A DNA stretch of 64,000 bases from Leuctra nigra (GCA_934045905.1 OW203762.1:53345411-53409410); one strand, 5' to 3'. Shown: positions 12,027 through 23,883, counted from the first letter of the stretch. The notes: a model not told the origin generated them from the sequence alone. Numbers and translations are program-made.

Positions 12027-12665
12027 AGATGTACGACGGCATCATGATTGTTTCGTGCCGGCGCGACAAGGATGTACGACGACATTATGATTGTTTCGTG
12101 CCGGTGCGACAAGGATGTACGACGGCATCATGATTGTTTCGTGCCGGCGCGACGAGGATGTACGACGGCATCATGATTGTTTCGTGCCGGCGCGACGAGG
12201 ATGTAGGACGGCATCACGATTGTTTCGTGCCGGCGCGACAAGGATGTACGACGGCATCATGATTGTTTCGCGCCGGCGCGACAAGGATGTACGACGGCAT
12301 CATGATTGTTTCGTGCCGGCGCGACAAGGATGTACGACGGCATCATGATTGTTTCGCGCCGGCGCGACAAGGATGTACGACGGCATCATGATTGTTTCGC
12401 GCCGGCGCGACAAGGATGTACGACGGCATCATGATTGTTTCGTGCCGGCGCGACAAGGATGTACGACGGCATCATGATTGTTTCGTGCCGGCGCGACAAG
12501 GATGTACGACGGCATCATGATTGTTTCGCGCCGGCGCGACAAGGATGTACGATGGCATCATGATTGTTTCGTGCCGGCGCGACAAGGATGTACGACGGCA
12601 TCATGATTGTTTCGTGCCGGCGCGACAAGGATGTACGACGGCATCATGATTGTTTCGTGCCGGCG
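12027..12665. repeat. 43-bp GC-rich minisatellite, ~15 units
   Basis: The unit contains GATGTACGACGGCATCATGA followed by TTGTTTCGTGCCGGCGCGAC. Spacing is 43 bp, with only scattered substitutions (GTGCC/GCGCC, GACAAGG/GACGAGG). Because 43 is not a multiple of three, each open frame walks through all three phases and yields a 43-residue protein period. These frames end and are not evidence of a gene. The near identity of units suggests recent expansion or homogenisation. The sequence just before it (11950-12026) ends in a diverged half unit and may be the seed. Confidence 0.95.
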
Positions 12666-13460
12666 CTCAACATTGTTTTTGGCTCTCTGAATTGGCATCG
12701 TCTCAAAGGAATTCGTAGCGCAAGAGTTTTGGGTAGAAACAGCAATGTTGGGTTCAAACCCCGTAAACTCTTCTCTTTCCCTCGGTGATTTAAAGATCAA
12801 ACTCTTTCAAGATTGAAGAATCCGTTGCGCTTGACGACTCTCGCTTTCAGATCCTCCACGTATTTCCGTCTCGGCTCGGTTTTTACTCTCTCGCTCTCGT
12901 ATTATTCTTGTCCTTGAACTTGACAGCCGCAGCAATGGCAGTCAAGGCCATGGCCATGTTGGTCGTGTCGTAATCTCGCTGTACACGTCACGCCCGGCGC
13001 ACTGCACAGCGGAGCGCGCCGGCCGACAATATCGAACACGGCAAACCATGTTGAGCTCTGCCTGCCCCACAATCTACACGGCAATTATATGGGAAATCAT
13101 ATCTGCCCTTGAGTCGGAGTTACGATGTTTCTGGGATGAAGAGGGAACGACTTGGATTTGTTCGATTGTCTTGAGCGGGTCGATCGAGTCCCAGTCGAAT
13201 CCGCGGCGACATTCATGCATTATTCATATTTCCCTCAGTCGGCTTCCTGTACACTGACGGCACAAATTGATTTCACCTCAATCAAAGAGTGTCTTTATTT
13301 TTAAAATCAAGGCACACTCAACATCTGAATAACAGTGGAGAACAGCAGAAGAGCTTTTCTTGTCAATTTACATTAATTATTCTTCTGTATCGATAATCGA
13401 TACGATGCCAACATTCTCCACAACACAACCACCTTTAGGTAAAAAATGTAAATAAAAACC
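12666..13460. other. Partly GC/CpG-rich intergenic stretch
   Basis: Between about 12,930 and 13,080 GC and CpG are clearly higher than in the surroundings (for example CGGAGCGCGCCGGCCGACAA). This could be a 5' end or promoter region of either divergent gene, but no TATA box, initiator or exon is recognisable. A 24-codon minus-strand frame beginning M-A-M-A-L-T is present; I do not call it. Confidence 0.3.
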
Positions 13461-13922
13461 TTAAGGGGGGATGCCCAAGTAGAGGTCTCCGATAGTGATA
13501 GATATCTGAATTAATATGCTTATTTAATAGATAATTTCCTTGTGCACCATATAAACGCAAGAAAAAGTAGGGTAGCCGAACTAATTTCCAAGATATATCA
13601 CTTTATAAATTTTAACAAGTCGAAAAAACACGGTAATTTTCCTAGTAAATATTAGATTTAAACTATTTTCCACCGATAGATTTTTTCCAAAAACTAATAT
13701 TATGTGTATTAGACATAGAGGTATTTATTAAGATTTTTATATATACACCTAGCCGCCTACCTAGTTTATTGAAAACTCAATATAATTCGAGAGTTGCATG
13801 TTACAAGACATTTGATGAAACTTTTACGTAAAAATATAGTTGAAATGTTGAAAAACTTAATAAAAGTCGTACATTTCAACAAAAAATATTTTCGGAAAAT
13901 CTACTTGGGCATCCCTCCTTAA
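13461..13922. mobile_element. piggyBac-like MITE, TTAA duplication
   Basis: TTAAGGGGGGATGCCCAAGT at the left and ACTTGGGCATCCCTCCTTAA at the right are inverted repeats of about 19 bp inside TTAA on both sides. The TTAA target is the hallmark of piggyBac-type insertion. The 462-bp AT-rich interior encodes nothing. Confidence 0.7.
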
Positions 13923-14031
13923 CTTCAAACATTCAGTATTAACTATATTAATATTAATTGTAGCAAAGACTTGTAAGCCTTATGACAAGTCTGTGATTGT
14001 AAATTTGTAAGTAATGTAGTTTTGATAAATT

Positions 14032-14408
14032 TAGTGAATCTCTCACTTAGGGATGGTGTTTTGGAGGTAACCTGCGAAATAAAAACGCGCACCCCGACTG
14101 GGAAACGAACCCAGATCCTTCGGGTTACCGGCCCTATGCTTTAACCATTAAGCTATCGGGACGCATTCTTAATCAGCAGGTTGGGTTGCCATACAACTCT
14201 TGCGAGTCCGAGTATCTGACCTATACACGAAGACTGAAGCACTTCGACTTCATTTGACAACGTGAATACATCTCTCTTGAATGGCTATGCTCAAACTTCT
14301 GAGCTACGAGTGGATTGTTTGATAATGATGGAAAATTTAGTGAATCTCTCACTTAGGGATGGTGTTTTGGAGGTAACCTGCGAAATAAAAACGCGCACCC
14401 CGACTGGG
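14032..14408. repeat. ~70-bp direct repeat pair (SINE tail duplication)
   Basis: The segment beginning AGTGAATCTCTCACTTAGGG and ending CGCGCACCCCGACTGGG occurs at 14032-14102 and again at 14339-14408. The first copy continues into a tRNA-like head (14091-14162). The second stops just inside it, so it looks like a 5'-truncated copy of the same SINE. Confidence 0.75.
14091..14162 (-). tRNA. tRNA-like sequence, probable head of a SINE (pseudo-tRNA)
   Basis: Read on the minus strand the 72-nt segment folds into a full cloverleaf: 7-bp acceptor stem (GTCCCGA with TCGGGGT, two G-U pairs), D arm GCTT/AAGC with loop AATGGTTA, anticodon arm with loop CCGGTAA and T arm CTGGG/CCCAG with loop TTCGTTT. 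The putative anticodon would be GGT, but position 33 is C rather than U and the anticodon stem has an A-G mismatch. It is followed directly by a repeated tail, so a tRNA-derived SINE is likelier than a working tRNA gene. Confidence 0.45.
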
Positions 14409-17400
14409 TATAAAACTATAATGTAGTTTTATTGTAGCCTATTGATTAGCAAGCTGGACCTCAATTATCATCACCCATGTATTTTGGACAGATATCAATA
14501 ATTTCTGTTTTTCTCTCTCTCTGGTATTTCTCATCCAAGTCCTGACTACGGCAGATGACTAAAATTGGTCTGTTACAAAGATTTTAGAACGATCCGCACG
14601 CAGTGTCTTGCGTTATATTTAATATCGTCACCGAACTGACCCGACTTCCTCAATCATTGCCGATTGATCGGTCACGTAACACGCCAATGTCGTAACAATA
14701 GTGACGTCACACAGTGCAACAATACCAATTAATGTCAAATAGAAGCGCCACCTTGATCCGACAAACAAGCCACACAGGGGCGCATTCCCTTACTGAAATC
14801 ACGATGTCAGCCAAACAAAATATTGAAATGTGAATTGATTTGCTTCCTAAAAATTTCGCACGAAACCGAATCACGTTGATAAAAAAAAATCAGATGGCTT
14901 CGTCCCAGAAGAAATCATTATTTTAACCCCAGCACAAAAAATTCTAATGGTCGATCTCCCGAAATGTATTTCTGGACTCCGATGGGCGACGCACGCTATC
15001 GCCCATGCGATGGATTATTCAAATAGATGTAAAACAGAGAAGAATAGATGGATGTGATTATTCAGGCCAGTGTTGATTTATTGTGATGACACGATTGACA
15101 AGCACGTCGCAGACAAATGGACTAACATACATTAGTAGAACAAAGACACAAGACATCTCTCAACTCCACAGCTCACGTGCGTTCTATTTTGACACAAGAG
15201 TGGAGAGATATCGACGGGGCGAGTGGAACAAGGCGCATTATGCAAAGTGTGCGTCGAGCATCGATCTCGGGTCTTCTCAGAGGTCCACGCAGCCCTTCAC
15301 ATCTTGATCTCTTGCATGATGTATGACGTGATTGCAAAACAAGTGCAGAATAAAACTTGTGCTTCGATCAGCCATTTGATTTTTACGCAGTGTGTGTAGT
15401 AGAGCAGAAAGATAACGCACAAAGCGCCGAGGCAGCAGAAATGAGCCGGGAAAACGCCGCCGCGTTTGTTTCCACACTTCTGCAAGTCTGCATTCGGTTC
15501 GGTTGCGACTCTCAGTCAATGAAAGTGAAACTCCTTGCAGTAGCTGACACTTTCACAGAATCCAGGTCTCCATGCCGATGTCCAAGTGGCAGTGAGCGAG
15601 TGTTATTGATTGCGGATGCGACTTCCTCACAGTAATCGCATCCCACGTGTAGTAAGACAAACAAGGAACAAACATCCGCAGTCCCTGCAATGCCGGTGTG
15701 AGGGTTGCCATCACACACCCCATTATGACGTAAACAACAGCGCTTTGTTACGTGTTGAATAGAAAAGAAATATACAACAATCATGGAAAAGAATAGAGGA
15801 AGCTAATTAGGTATTCATCTAGTTTGGATTCATAAAACGTCATTTTGGAGGGGTGGATGAAACGACATGACAACAACTGATGAATCTTACCACATCCTCC
15901 ATCCACGTATCCATGGCTCGCGATGTTTGATCACTTTTTCCCGAAACAACAAAATCCCTACATAACTTGACTCGAGCCTCGTGTAGTCTGAGGAACCGGC
16001 GTCGACTCGGTCTCGTCACGACACTGCTCAGCGACTGACTGACTGCTGAGCCGAGCGAGCCGAGCCGCGTTGAGTCAGTCAGTAAGTCTAGAACGCCTCC
16101 ACGAACACACAGACCACGTGGTACTGGGCCTGCTCTATAGAACAACTCACAGCAACAGCCAATTTATTCAACACTGTGTCGAGGAGCTGATCAAGCAGGG
16201 ACGGGATCTAGGACTGCCGCAAGACGAGGAGATCCGAGAGCGCATGAAGGGTTGTTTTTACGTCATTAGCGACGCGGGGGTGGGGGGAGCATCGATTACG
16301 TGGAGGCGATAAAGCTCTACACCAAGCAGTAACTAGTTGGCCACGTTCAAGCAGCATCTTGTTTCAAGACAAACTTGAGCTGGCCAGAATGCCGAAGAAA
16401 CAAAACAGGTTTCAATTTATTGATTCAAATCCCCAAATGAGCGTGAGATCGAATCTAAGCCAACCTCAACCCACTTTTTAGTTTCGGAAACGTAGAATTT
16501 AGCTCGATTAATTACTTTTCTTCGACTGCTAAGATCTGTAACGTGTCATATCGTACGTTATCGTCGAGGCTTCTACCACGCCACAGTCTATTCGTGTTCT
16601 CAACACATCACCCAGATCGATAATACCTACTGCTCATATTCATCCCCAAACATGACAGTCGACTGAAGCATAATATTATCCCTCCACACGATATTCATAT
16701 CATCTGAGATGATTGCCTGCCAGCGACATGAGGGGGGGGGGGGATGCCTAATCATCTTGAAAGCCATCGGAGTTCTCGCTTCTTTAGAGTTTCAAGGCTA
16801 TACAGGAAAAAAACTTGTATTATGCCTAGAATTTATTTTTTAAATCCTCTGAGGAACACACCCCACAATCCTATATTAACCAGCAAATATCATCTTAGCT
16901 AAAGAGTAAAGATAGAGTATTTAATAATATTTAACGGTACAAAATCCTAGCTAAGTGATACGTACAGAAATAAAACTACAGCGACACAGCCACTAACAGT
17001 GAAAATGGCTGCAAGAGACAGTGTTTGTGCAGGTTCACTCAATGACAGTTGAGTTGTCCTAGACGTGTGCCCGTTCTCCTGGATCCTACGAGCAACCCGC
17101 ATGCCCATCTCGAGCCGGCATCACTGGCCTTGAACTTGATGAAGCAGGGAGAGGGGAGGTGTTTTTATAGCTTGATGAAGGGGAAAGGGGGAGATGAAGG
17201 GGTAACAACGCAACAACCAGCCGGTCGGTCGCATAATGCATTCCTTCCTTCATTTCATGGATTTCATAACTCGATAGATGGAATCGAAAGCCCACATTTT
17301 CTTCCTCGCGGAGAATTACATTACGTGTATTACTTAGTGCGACGTGTCTATTGTACGTCCGGTCGGGTAGATCAGTTGGTAGAACGAGCTCTTGTCTGGC

Positions 17401-18115
17401 AACCCGGGTTCGAGCCCCGGTTCCGGGTGGATATTTTTCATATTATACATCCCTTCATTCAAACCATCCTGCCTACACTGGAAGTTGTCCAAAAAACGCA
17501 AAGTATTTTTACCGACTGTAAAAACTTGAGTCAAACATTTTGTTCTCATCTCGTTTGATTGTGAGAAAAAAAGTTTCCAGTGGCGTAACGATGAATACCT
17601 TTGGGGGTGGGGGGAGTGGTTATTCAGATACTGCTGGAAAATACCTCCAGGATTCTTTTTGCTTCGTGGGCTTTAGCACACAAGAATTAATTTCAAAGGT
17701 TGTATTAGTTCTTTTGGAACAGCACGGACAGTTCTGAATCTGATGCAATTTTGAGCAATAACGATCTCGTACACTATAATTTCCCGATATCTCTAAGAGT
17801 TTTCAAATATACAATACCTATAGGTGCAATACAATACAATACAATACAATGCTGTGGGGAGGCCCTGTCAGCCACACGCGGGGTTGGGGCGCGCAGGTTT
17901 CGGAAATGTAGAATTTCAATAATTAATAGCGTAGTATAATATTATCAATTATTATGAGTCTACGAATTTTATTCTGAAAATCATTAATTTCACAATCACA
18001 ATCACAATTTTCAATTTTCAAATTCACTATTTTTGGACTAATGAGGTTTTACAGTGTTGGGTTGTTCGAAGTCGTCCCAGTTTCAAACTGGCCAAATTAC
18101 AATTAGTCGCGTAAA
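14409..18115. other. Non-coding intergenic stretch with tRNA-like and simple-repeat pieces
   Basis: No gene could be supported. A GC-rich patch at about 15,960-16,110 could be regulatory. At 16,173-16,250 a plus-strand frame reads a short charged segment containing EELIKQGRDLGL, reminiscent of retroelement gag-like N-termini, without convincing splice sites. A G run lies near 16,733 and a (CAATA)n tract near 17,830. Confidence 0.35.
17361..17432 (+). repeat. tRNA-derived fragment (A and B box-like strings)
   Basis: TAGATCAGTTGGTAGAAC resembles a Pol III A box, and CCGGGTTCGAGCCCCGG forms a 5-bp T stem with loop TTCGAGC, a good B box. No acceptor or anticodon stem can be paired, so this is a decayed tRNA or SINE head, not a functional tRNA. 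Confidence 0.45.
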
Positions 18116-18313
18116 GCTGGCTTTCCATGATCCGTCATCTTCCGTCAACGTCCGACACCGTCCGACGAAAACGACCACGTGACCCGTCTCGACCAATCCC
18201 TCGCCGTCCGAGATTTTTGGGGATGGCTCTGATTGGTCGAGACGGGTCACGTGGTCGTTTTCGTCGGACGGTGTCGGACGTTGACGGAAGATGACGGAGC
18301 ATGGAAAGCCAGC
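18116..18313. repeat. Near-perfect long hairpin (foldback MITE), ~85-bp arms
   Basis: The left arm from GCTGGCTTTCCATGATCCGT to about 18,200 is complementary to 18,230-18,313 with one visible mismatch. The loop is about 30 bp. The arms contain CACGTG. Such high arm identity suggests a young element or gene conversion between arms. Confidence 0.9.
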
Positions 18314-18340
18314 ATAATCTAGTCCAATCAGTACACACCA

Positions 18341-18540
18341 GGGGCCGGATTCACGACAGGTATTATCTGGTAATACCTACGTATTATCTTTTGATTTAAT
18401 ACCATGTTAAATGTAAGATAATTCCAAAGATAGTACATATTAGGAGATAATACTTTTTGTGAATAAAAATATATATTAATATTAATATTAATATTAATAT
18501 ATATTAATAAAAATATATATATATAATATATTCCGGCCCC
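18341..18540. mobile_element. Candidate short MITE with GGGGCCGGA ends
   Basis: It begins GGGGCCGGATT and ends TTCCGGCCCC, a 9-bp inverted match around an AT-rich core of repeated TAATAT units. The ends resemble other GGGGCC-type MITEs in this window, but no target duplication is clear. Confidence 0.4.
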
Positions 18541-18649
18541 AGAATATAGTAAGATGATAAAAGATTTATGTAAGTTTAATATTTTTTGTTTTTTCAAGAA
18601 AATCTACCAGATTGCAGAGATTTGACTGTAGCGTGGAATTGATACAAGG

Positions 18650-18835
18650 TGCACCGTTTGACTGGAGCGTGGATGTGGAAGAACAGGCGCCGTCTGACTT
18701 GAGCTGTGGAAGTCGAAGAACGGGCGTCGTTTGCCTGGAGCGTGGATGTGGAAGAACAGGCGCCGTCTGACTTGAGCTGTGGAAGTCGAAGAACGGGCGT
18801 CGTTTGCCTGGAGCGTGGAAGTGGAGCAACCGACA
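18650..18835. repeat. 73-bp minisatellite built of two ~36-bp halves
   Basis: CGGGCGTCGTTTGCCTGGAG recurs at 18721 and 18794, a 73-bp period. Each period splits into two related halves that differ at TTTGCCTGGAGC versus TCTGACTTGAGC and at GATGTGG versus AAGTCG. About 2.5 higher-order units are present. Reading frames across it are artefacts. Confidence 0.85.
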
Positions 18836-18840
18836 CTTGA

Positions 18841-19308
18841 TCTCATTCCTCTAGTACAATTAGTGCAGTTTCTAAAGATATGTTGTCTCGGCGCCATCGA
18901 TCCTGGTGCATGGGAGGGGAGTTCCCTCAGGAACTGGGTCGATTCTCACCTTGTGACCCGATTCCTTGATGCAATTCCTCCCTCTAGTTATTGTTCGCCA
19001 TTAAGAAGATGAATTGCACGTCTTACTTTACGAGTAAAGTTTTGCTCTTGTCAGTTTGCCACGTGAGGGACGGACCTTGACACGGTTATTGTTGTCAACC
19101 GGCCACTGAAGCTATGTTATTAAAATATAAAAATAGTCTGGATTGAAGTTCCTGTTGCTAGGATGTGTGACGACTGTGTCAAGACCACGTGACATCAGTC
19201 GAGGTCGCCGATGTACGACGGCGACGCCCAGGGACTCGTGACGTCGCCGTCGAAGTATTGCTCGATCACTGTTCGTGCGCTATGTCTCAAAATCAAAGTA
19301 GAGATGGT
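18841..19308. other. Unannotated intergenic stretch
   Basis: No gene was found. ATG TGT GAC GAC TGT at 19163 spells M-C-D-D-C, reminiscent of the vertebrate USP34 N-terminus, but lacks a donor in the required phase. Confidence 0.3.
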
Positions 19309-19525
19309 CATGGGCGCCGGCAGGTTACCGCCAGGGGGGTGGGGTTAAGGGAGGTGTGGGGCGCGCCCCCCACCCTGTTCCATTTTTAGTTTTTTACACT
19401 TTGAAATCTATATTAGGACGTTTTTTGTTTACAATGCAACAATACTTCAAACACCACAAAAAAAAATGTTTTCCTGACATCTAGAGGGGGGACCTTGAAG
19501 CCCCCCACCCCTCCCGGCGCCCATG
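19309..19525. mobile_element. Short GC-rich element with CATGGGCGCCGG ends
   Basis: CATGGGCGCCGG at the left and CCGGCGCCCATG at the right are exact inverted repeats. Flanks GAGATGGT and GAGGTGGT could be an 8-bp duplication with one change, as in hAT-like insertions. The interior contains G-rich and C-rich blocks and no coding capacity. Confidence 0.6.
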
Positions 19526-22500
19526 GAGGTGGTGACAAAAATACGATCACACGATCAGGGATAATGAGCGGAAATGCATTGCAAGGGGAGTTCACGGCGA
19601 CTCCCAAACTGTGCTAAATAAGATTCCACTCCGGATTTGTCACAGTCGAGTGGACCGAAACGATTGAGCAATTTCACTGCACAATAGTGTGGAGCTAATT
19701 TCCATGTTGTTGGGAGGGAGGTGTTCGAATGTCAATATTACGAGGAAGGGTGGGTCGATAAGTCCCTGACCGTGGCTAGTCTGGATAGCATTGTCCCTTG
19801 CTGGGGTCGATATGGCAACCTCCGCTGTGGCGGCCGCACACAAGTGTGATGCAACCTCAAGTCCAGGCAAATCAGCAGATGTCAGCAGGCATAATCAGCC
19901 CATAAAGCCGCATAGCGTAAATAGTATAGAAAACAAAATAGTTCAGATCGACACGATTTACTTTCTCCAATTCGAACGTTAAAATATTGCATAAACTGTG
20001 TATGCTGTACCCATGGCTGTACGCAATACTAAAATAATCGATTCAATAAATTAATTATATTTATAACACATAAATAAGTGATAAAATGTTTCGGCGCCAA
20101 AAAATCAAATTTCAGCTGCCAACCGAAAGAGGCAAATGGCCATGACAAAATTGCGGGAGTAATCGAAAGAGTTTTGTTGCAGCACGGGGAACAGTACGCT
20201 TGAGATTACGTCACAATCATACGAAAAACAAAATTGAATTCGTATCTTTTTACAAAACGTTGCTTGCATAAATATAATCAGTGATGCTCCCATATGTGAG
20301 AGTAGTATGGCAATATTGTACAATATAAATGTGGCTCAACGCCCTATTTCTGGCGAGCAATCTTGATGTGACAAAGGGACAATATCATAAGAATAGCGTG
20401 GACTGAAATTAATGAATAGAGTAAACTTACGTGTTATATTTTCTAACAGTGGCTATTATCATCTCGAGTTAGTAGAAACACAAAATAAATATTAACCCCA
20501 GTAGATCCTGGATATTTCACTTTACACTGTGCAGCACTAGTTGATATTTTACCCACATGAGTAGCGGGCAGCACTCTGCACTGCAGGGCACAGATATTGT
20601 TTTGGTTTGCAGCATTTGGTTTCGGAGTGAGGTTGGCATTGCTTCAGTTGAGATTGAGAATGAATGATTTGTGAATAAAAATTGAACCTACGAGTATGAC
20701 AATATTAAGGTTGTACTTTTAATAAAATATTTTATTGCATATTATACTCGTTACAAATGGATACAAGAAAAAAGTATAAGTATTTGTGAACTCATGTCGC
20801 CAACATTAAACAACGAAAATCCCTCAGCCACCATTAGAAATTCTCATTTCGGTGGTACTTCTTTTCAATGTATGTTCTATTTCAAAATACCTACACACAT
20901 CAATATTTTATTTCATTTATTTACAACATTGCTGGATTGCGTAATTCAATATAATTTCCTAATTAATTATCAAGCGAAATAGACAAAAAAAACTTCCATC
21001 ATGCTCAAATTGTTTGGAAATGGATAACTTTGGGGCAAGGGGTCTAGAAAAGAAACCTCTACAGTTAAATTCATATTTCATATTTAAAAGAATATCATGG
21101 AAAATGTAGATTAACGACTTTTGGTAAGAATACAAAATAAAGATGTTTAAACTGAAATTGAAAGATTTACAAATTCGAAATTCGCCAGATCTGTATTTAC
21201 TATTTTGATTGTATAAAATATGGATTAAATAACGTGAAAACGAAATACTCCCTATTTGTGTACAATTACACTTCCACTCATTACACCATCAAGTATTAAA
21301 AAACATGTTATTAAAAATGTAATTAGTAATTACCTCTCAGAGAGGGGTGGAAAATACCTTCATCCCCCCTCCTCCTCGAGCCCAGAGCCGACAATAATTA
21401 AATGTTAATTATTTCGCGCTGGAAAGGAACTGTTCAATTTGGCTAAAACATATACAAATTGTGAACATTTTCTAAATATTAGGTATACCGGACCTACCGA
21501 CACTATTATAAAAATAGTGTCCAATGGCGCAAACTTCTTTCGAAATGTGAGGAAAACTATAGAGAAATCATTGTTTTTCACTTTTCACGTAAATTTCTGA
21601 ACAAAATGTCGAATTCTTATGGCTGGTGGGTCCTCCAACAAGTCATTGCTTTCATGCGTAAATTGTGTTCATGCGTAGACTATACCTATATTGTGTTGGT
21701 AGAGAAGTTTTTCCCGTTGCTAATTTTCAGATTTTAAAATAATGTTTTGTATATTTTGTAGGTAGGACCTTTGGTAGGACCCACCCCAAGTTTTGCCCCC
21801 CCCCCCCCCCCCCCCCAGCCGAGAAAAATGTCTGAAATCGTCACTTCATACATACCAAACACATGTGTGTGGTAATTCCATCAAATGAGCCATTAAAAAG
21901 AAGGGTGCGCAAGAATGATACAGGGGCTCAGAACGTGTCACGAATTCGAGATGTTTCATTTGCCAACTGAGCTTCCCGGGTTCAATCCCTGGTTGCGCAC
22001 TGGAAGTTTTCGTCAACATCAACATACAGTTCATCTGGCGTCACACACATGACCCAGCAGAAACTTACTGAAGGGCAGATGCTTCCTACACATTTTATTT
22101 CTTTGTTTCTTTCATTCTTTTTTATTTCGCTTTAATATCTTTCTCGCAGAGAAAATCCGCCTGCCCTTTAGTGAATGCTGTGACCCTTACTGGCATTGCC
22201 AATGCTTTCCATGGATTTAATAGAGTTTCAGATATCAAGAAGCCACTCAAAAAATGACTTCAGAGGAGGGTATTTCATAGTTTTTGATGATATGTTTTTT
22301 TTTTAAGTTTTTTTAAAAAAGTATTTAGTTTTTTTTATAATATTTGATTTCTGCTCCGCAGTCAAGCCATTACTTGGCTTTGTGGGGCTTCAGTTTATTT
22401 TTTAGTGTATAAACTAATTTAAAACTAATTTAAAAAAATTACTGTTACCTCAACCAGGTGTGATGAAACTATACATTATTTTTGATGACTGATAACATTA

Positions 22501-22957
22501 TATCAACCACGTCAGTGAGTTATTAAGATCTTTTAGCCTTTTAAACCTCTGATCTCGGAATTATGTTGTCAGCAAAATGTTACGTTTTTTATCTATCGAA
22601 AGGCATTTTGTCTTACATATTAATTCTTGAAACATTGCTGCTGATCATAGATACAGGCTTATGAAGGTAGAACCAAAACGCAGAGCTGCAAACGGTATTA
22701 AATTACCTACATGAAGAATTAAACCTATAATACTAGTTTTGACAATTTCAAAAAATAAACATCAAATGGCAATAACTCTTGAAACTTGAATGATTGGCTA
22801 AACACTTGTAAATTCTAATAATATGGTGGTCTCAAATTCACTTTCAGTGTCTTGAACGTGATCGGAAAGGTTCATTTTCACTTTTCAACCAATCAGATGA
22901 TTGTTTAATTGAATAAATTACAGCGGTTAATTGTTTTAATGCCATTTGAAATATAAC
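19526..22957. other. Non-coding AT-rich intergenic stretch
   Basis: No gene was found. A C run of about 20 lies near 21,797. At 21,907-22,003 GTGCGCAA and TTGCGCAC flank a GGTTCAATCCC B-box-like string, a possible decayed tRNA-like unit. The region around 22,740-22,930 weakly resembles the repetitive sequence at 9.6 and 41.8 kb. Confidence 0.4.
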
Positions 22958-22965
22958 CCCTTACC

Positions 22966-23561
22966 CAGGGTGCGAATTGATGGGGGGGATGGGGGGGATT
23001 TCCCCCCCTCTGGTTTTCTCATCCCCGGCTCTGTTTCCCAATAAAGCATCCCAGGGGATGATAGAGTTTTCCCCCCCTCTGTAAAATGGTTGACTTTTAA
23101 TCAACAAAACAATAGATACCTACTTTTTTCTGAAATAAATCTAAAATTTTAAAAATAAATTGTCACACAAAACAACTGTCGAATTGCCTTAGTAGCAAAT
23201 AAGCTGTATTTGATAAGATTTATTAATTCCAAGATTTATTTTGCTTGCCCACCACTTCTGATTTCCCTTTTAAATTAAAAGCAAATCCTCTTTTATAATG
23301 CCATTTGTCGTGATGACATCACGACAAATGGCAAAAAATAGTGTAGAAATCGCTTAGAAATGCACCAAATCTAATATTGAAATTCAAAATTTCCCGGGGC
23401 TATGCGCCCCGGACCCGCATGGTACTGGGGGGACCTCTCCCCAGACCCCCCCATTGTGTTCGTGGGCAATCGTATTTTTCGCCTTTGCTATATTTCCCAA
23501 CATACTCGGAATTTAAATTTTTCTTATCCCCCCCTCTGAAAATTGAACAATTCGCACCCTG
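22966..23561. mobile_element. hAT-like non-autonomous element with 8-bp duplication
   Basis: CAGGGTGCGAATTG and CAATTCGCACCCTG are exact terminal inverted repeats. The 8-bp direct repeat CCCTTACC lies at 22958-22965 and 23562-23569. CAGGG ends plus an 8-bp duplication define a hAT-type element. The interior has G/C homopolymer blocks and a perfect 33-bp palindrome at 23300-23332. No transposase is left. Confidence 0.88.
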
Positions 23562-23883
23562 CCCTTACCGCTTCGATTAGAGGAAAGAAAGTAGTAGATA
23601 ACGGAAAATTTACCAGGAGTAGGAAGTACTTACCTCAGAAGATATCATCAGAAGATCAGAAGAAGATATATTATAATGCAAACACAGTAATAAATATATT
23701 TAGCAAATCGATAAATCTGACAAATTTAAAATATACAATAACAAATTTTTTAAAATTTGCAGCTTTTTTCAAAAGCATTTTTCGTATTTTTGCAAGTAGG
23801 TACCGTATATTTTGCATAGGTACATCACTTTTGTATTCGTTCTGCGTTCACTACACATTTCGACGAAATATGCCATATAATTT
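23562..23883. other. AT-rich spacer
   Basis: No feature was recognised between the hAT-like element and the tail of the truncated LINE. Confidence 0.4.

Noticed and set aside
11821..12800. Open frames across the GA tract and 43-bp minisatellite
   Set aside because: They consist of Ser-Leu or Arg-Glu dipeptides and repeat-phase products on both strands with no splice context; they are artefacts of repetitive DNA.
12902..13084. Short minus-strand frames in the CpG-richer patch (including one starting M-A-M-A-L-T)
   Set aside because: No family resemblance and no splice or promoter support; could be a 5' UTR, but this cannot be shown.
16070..16312. Plus-strand frame with EELIKQGRDLGLPQDEEIRE
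   Set aside because: It looks coding-like and recalls retroelement gag N-termini, but the segment is short, lacks splice sites and I cannot match it to a named family.
19163..19192. M-C-D-D-C-V-K reading as a possible USP34 first exon
   Set aside because: The frame meets TGA after nine codons, the only nearby GT leaves phase 2 or 0, and the first seen exon needs phase 1. The resemblance to the vertebrate N-terminus is five residues long and probably chance.
21846..22034. tRNA-like unit with GTGCGCAA/TTGCGCAC ends and a B-box-like string
   Set aside because: The internal arms do not pair into a cloverleaf; at most a decayed tRNA-derived sequence.
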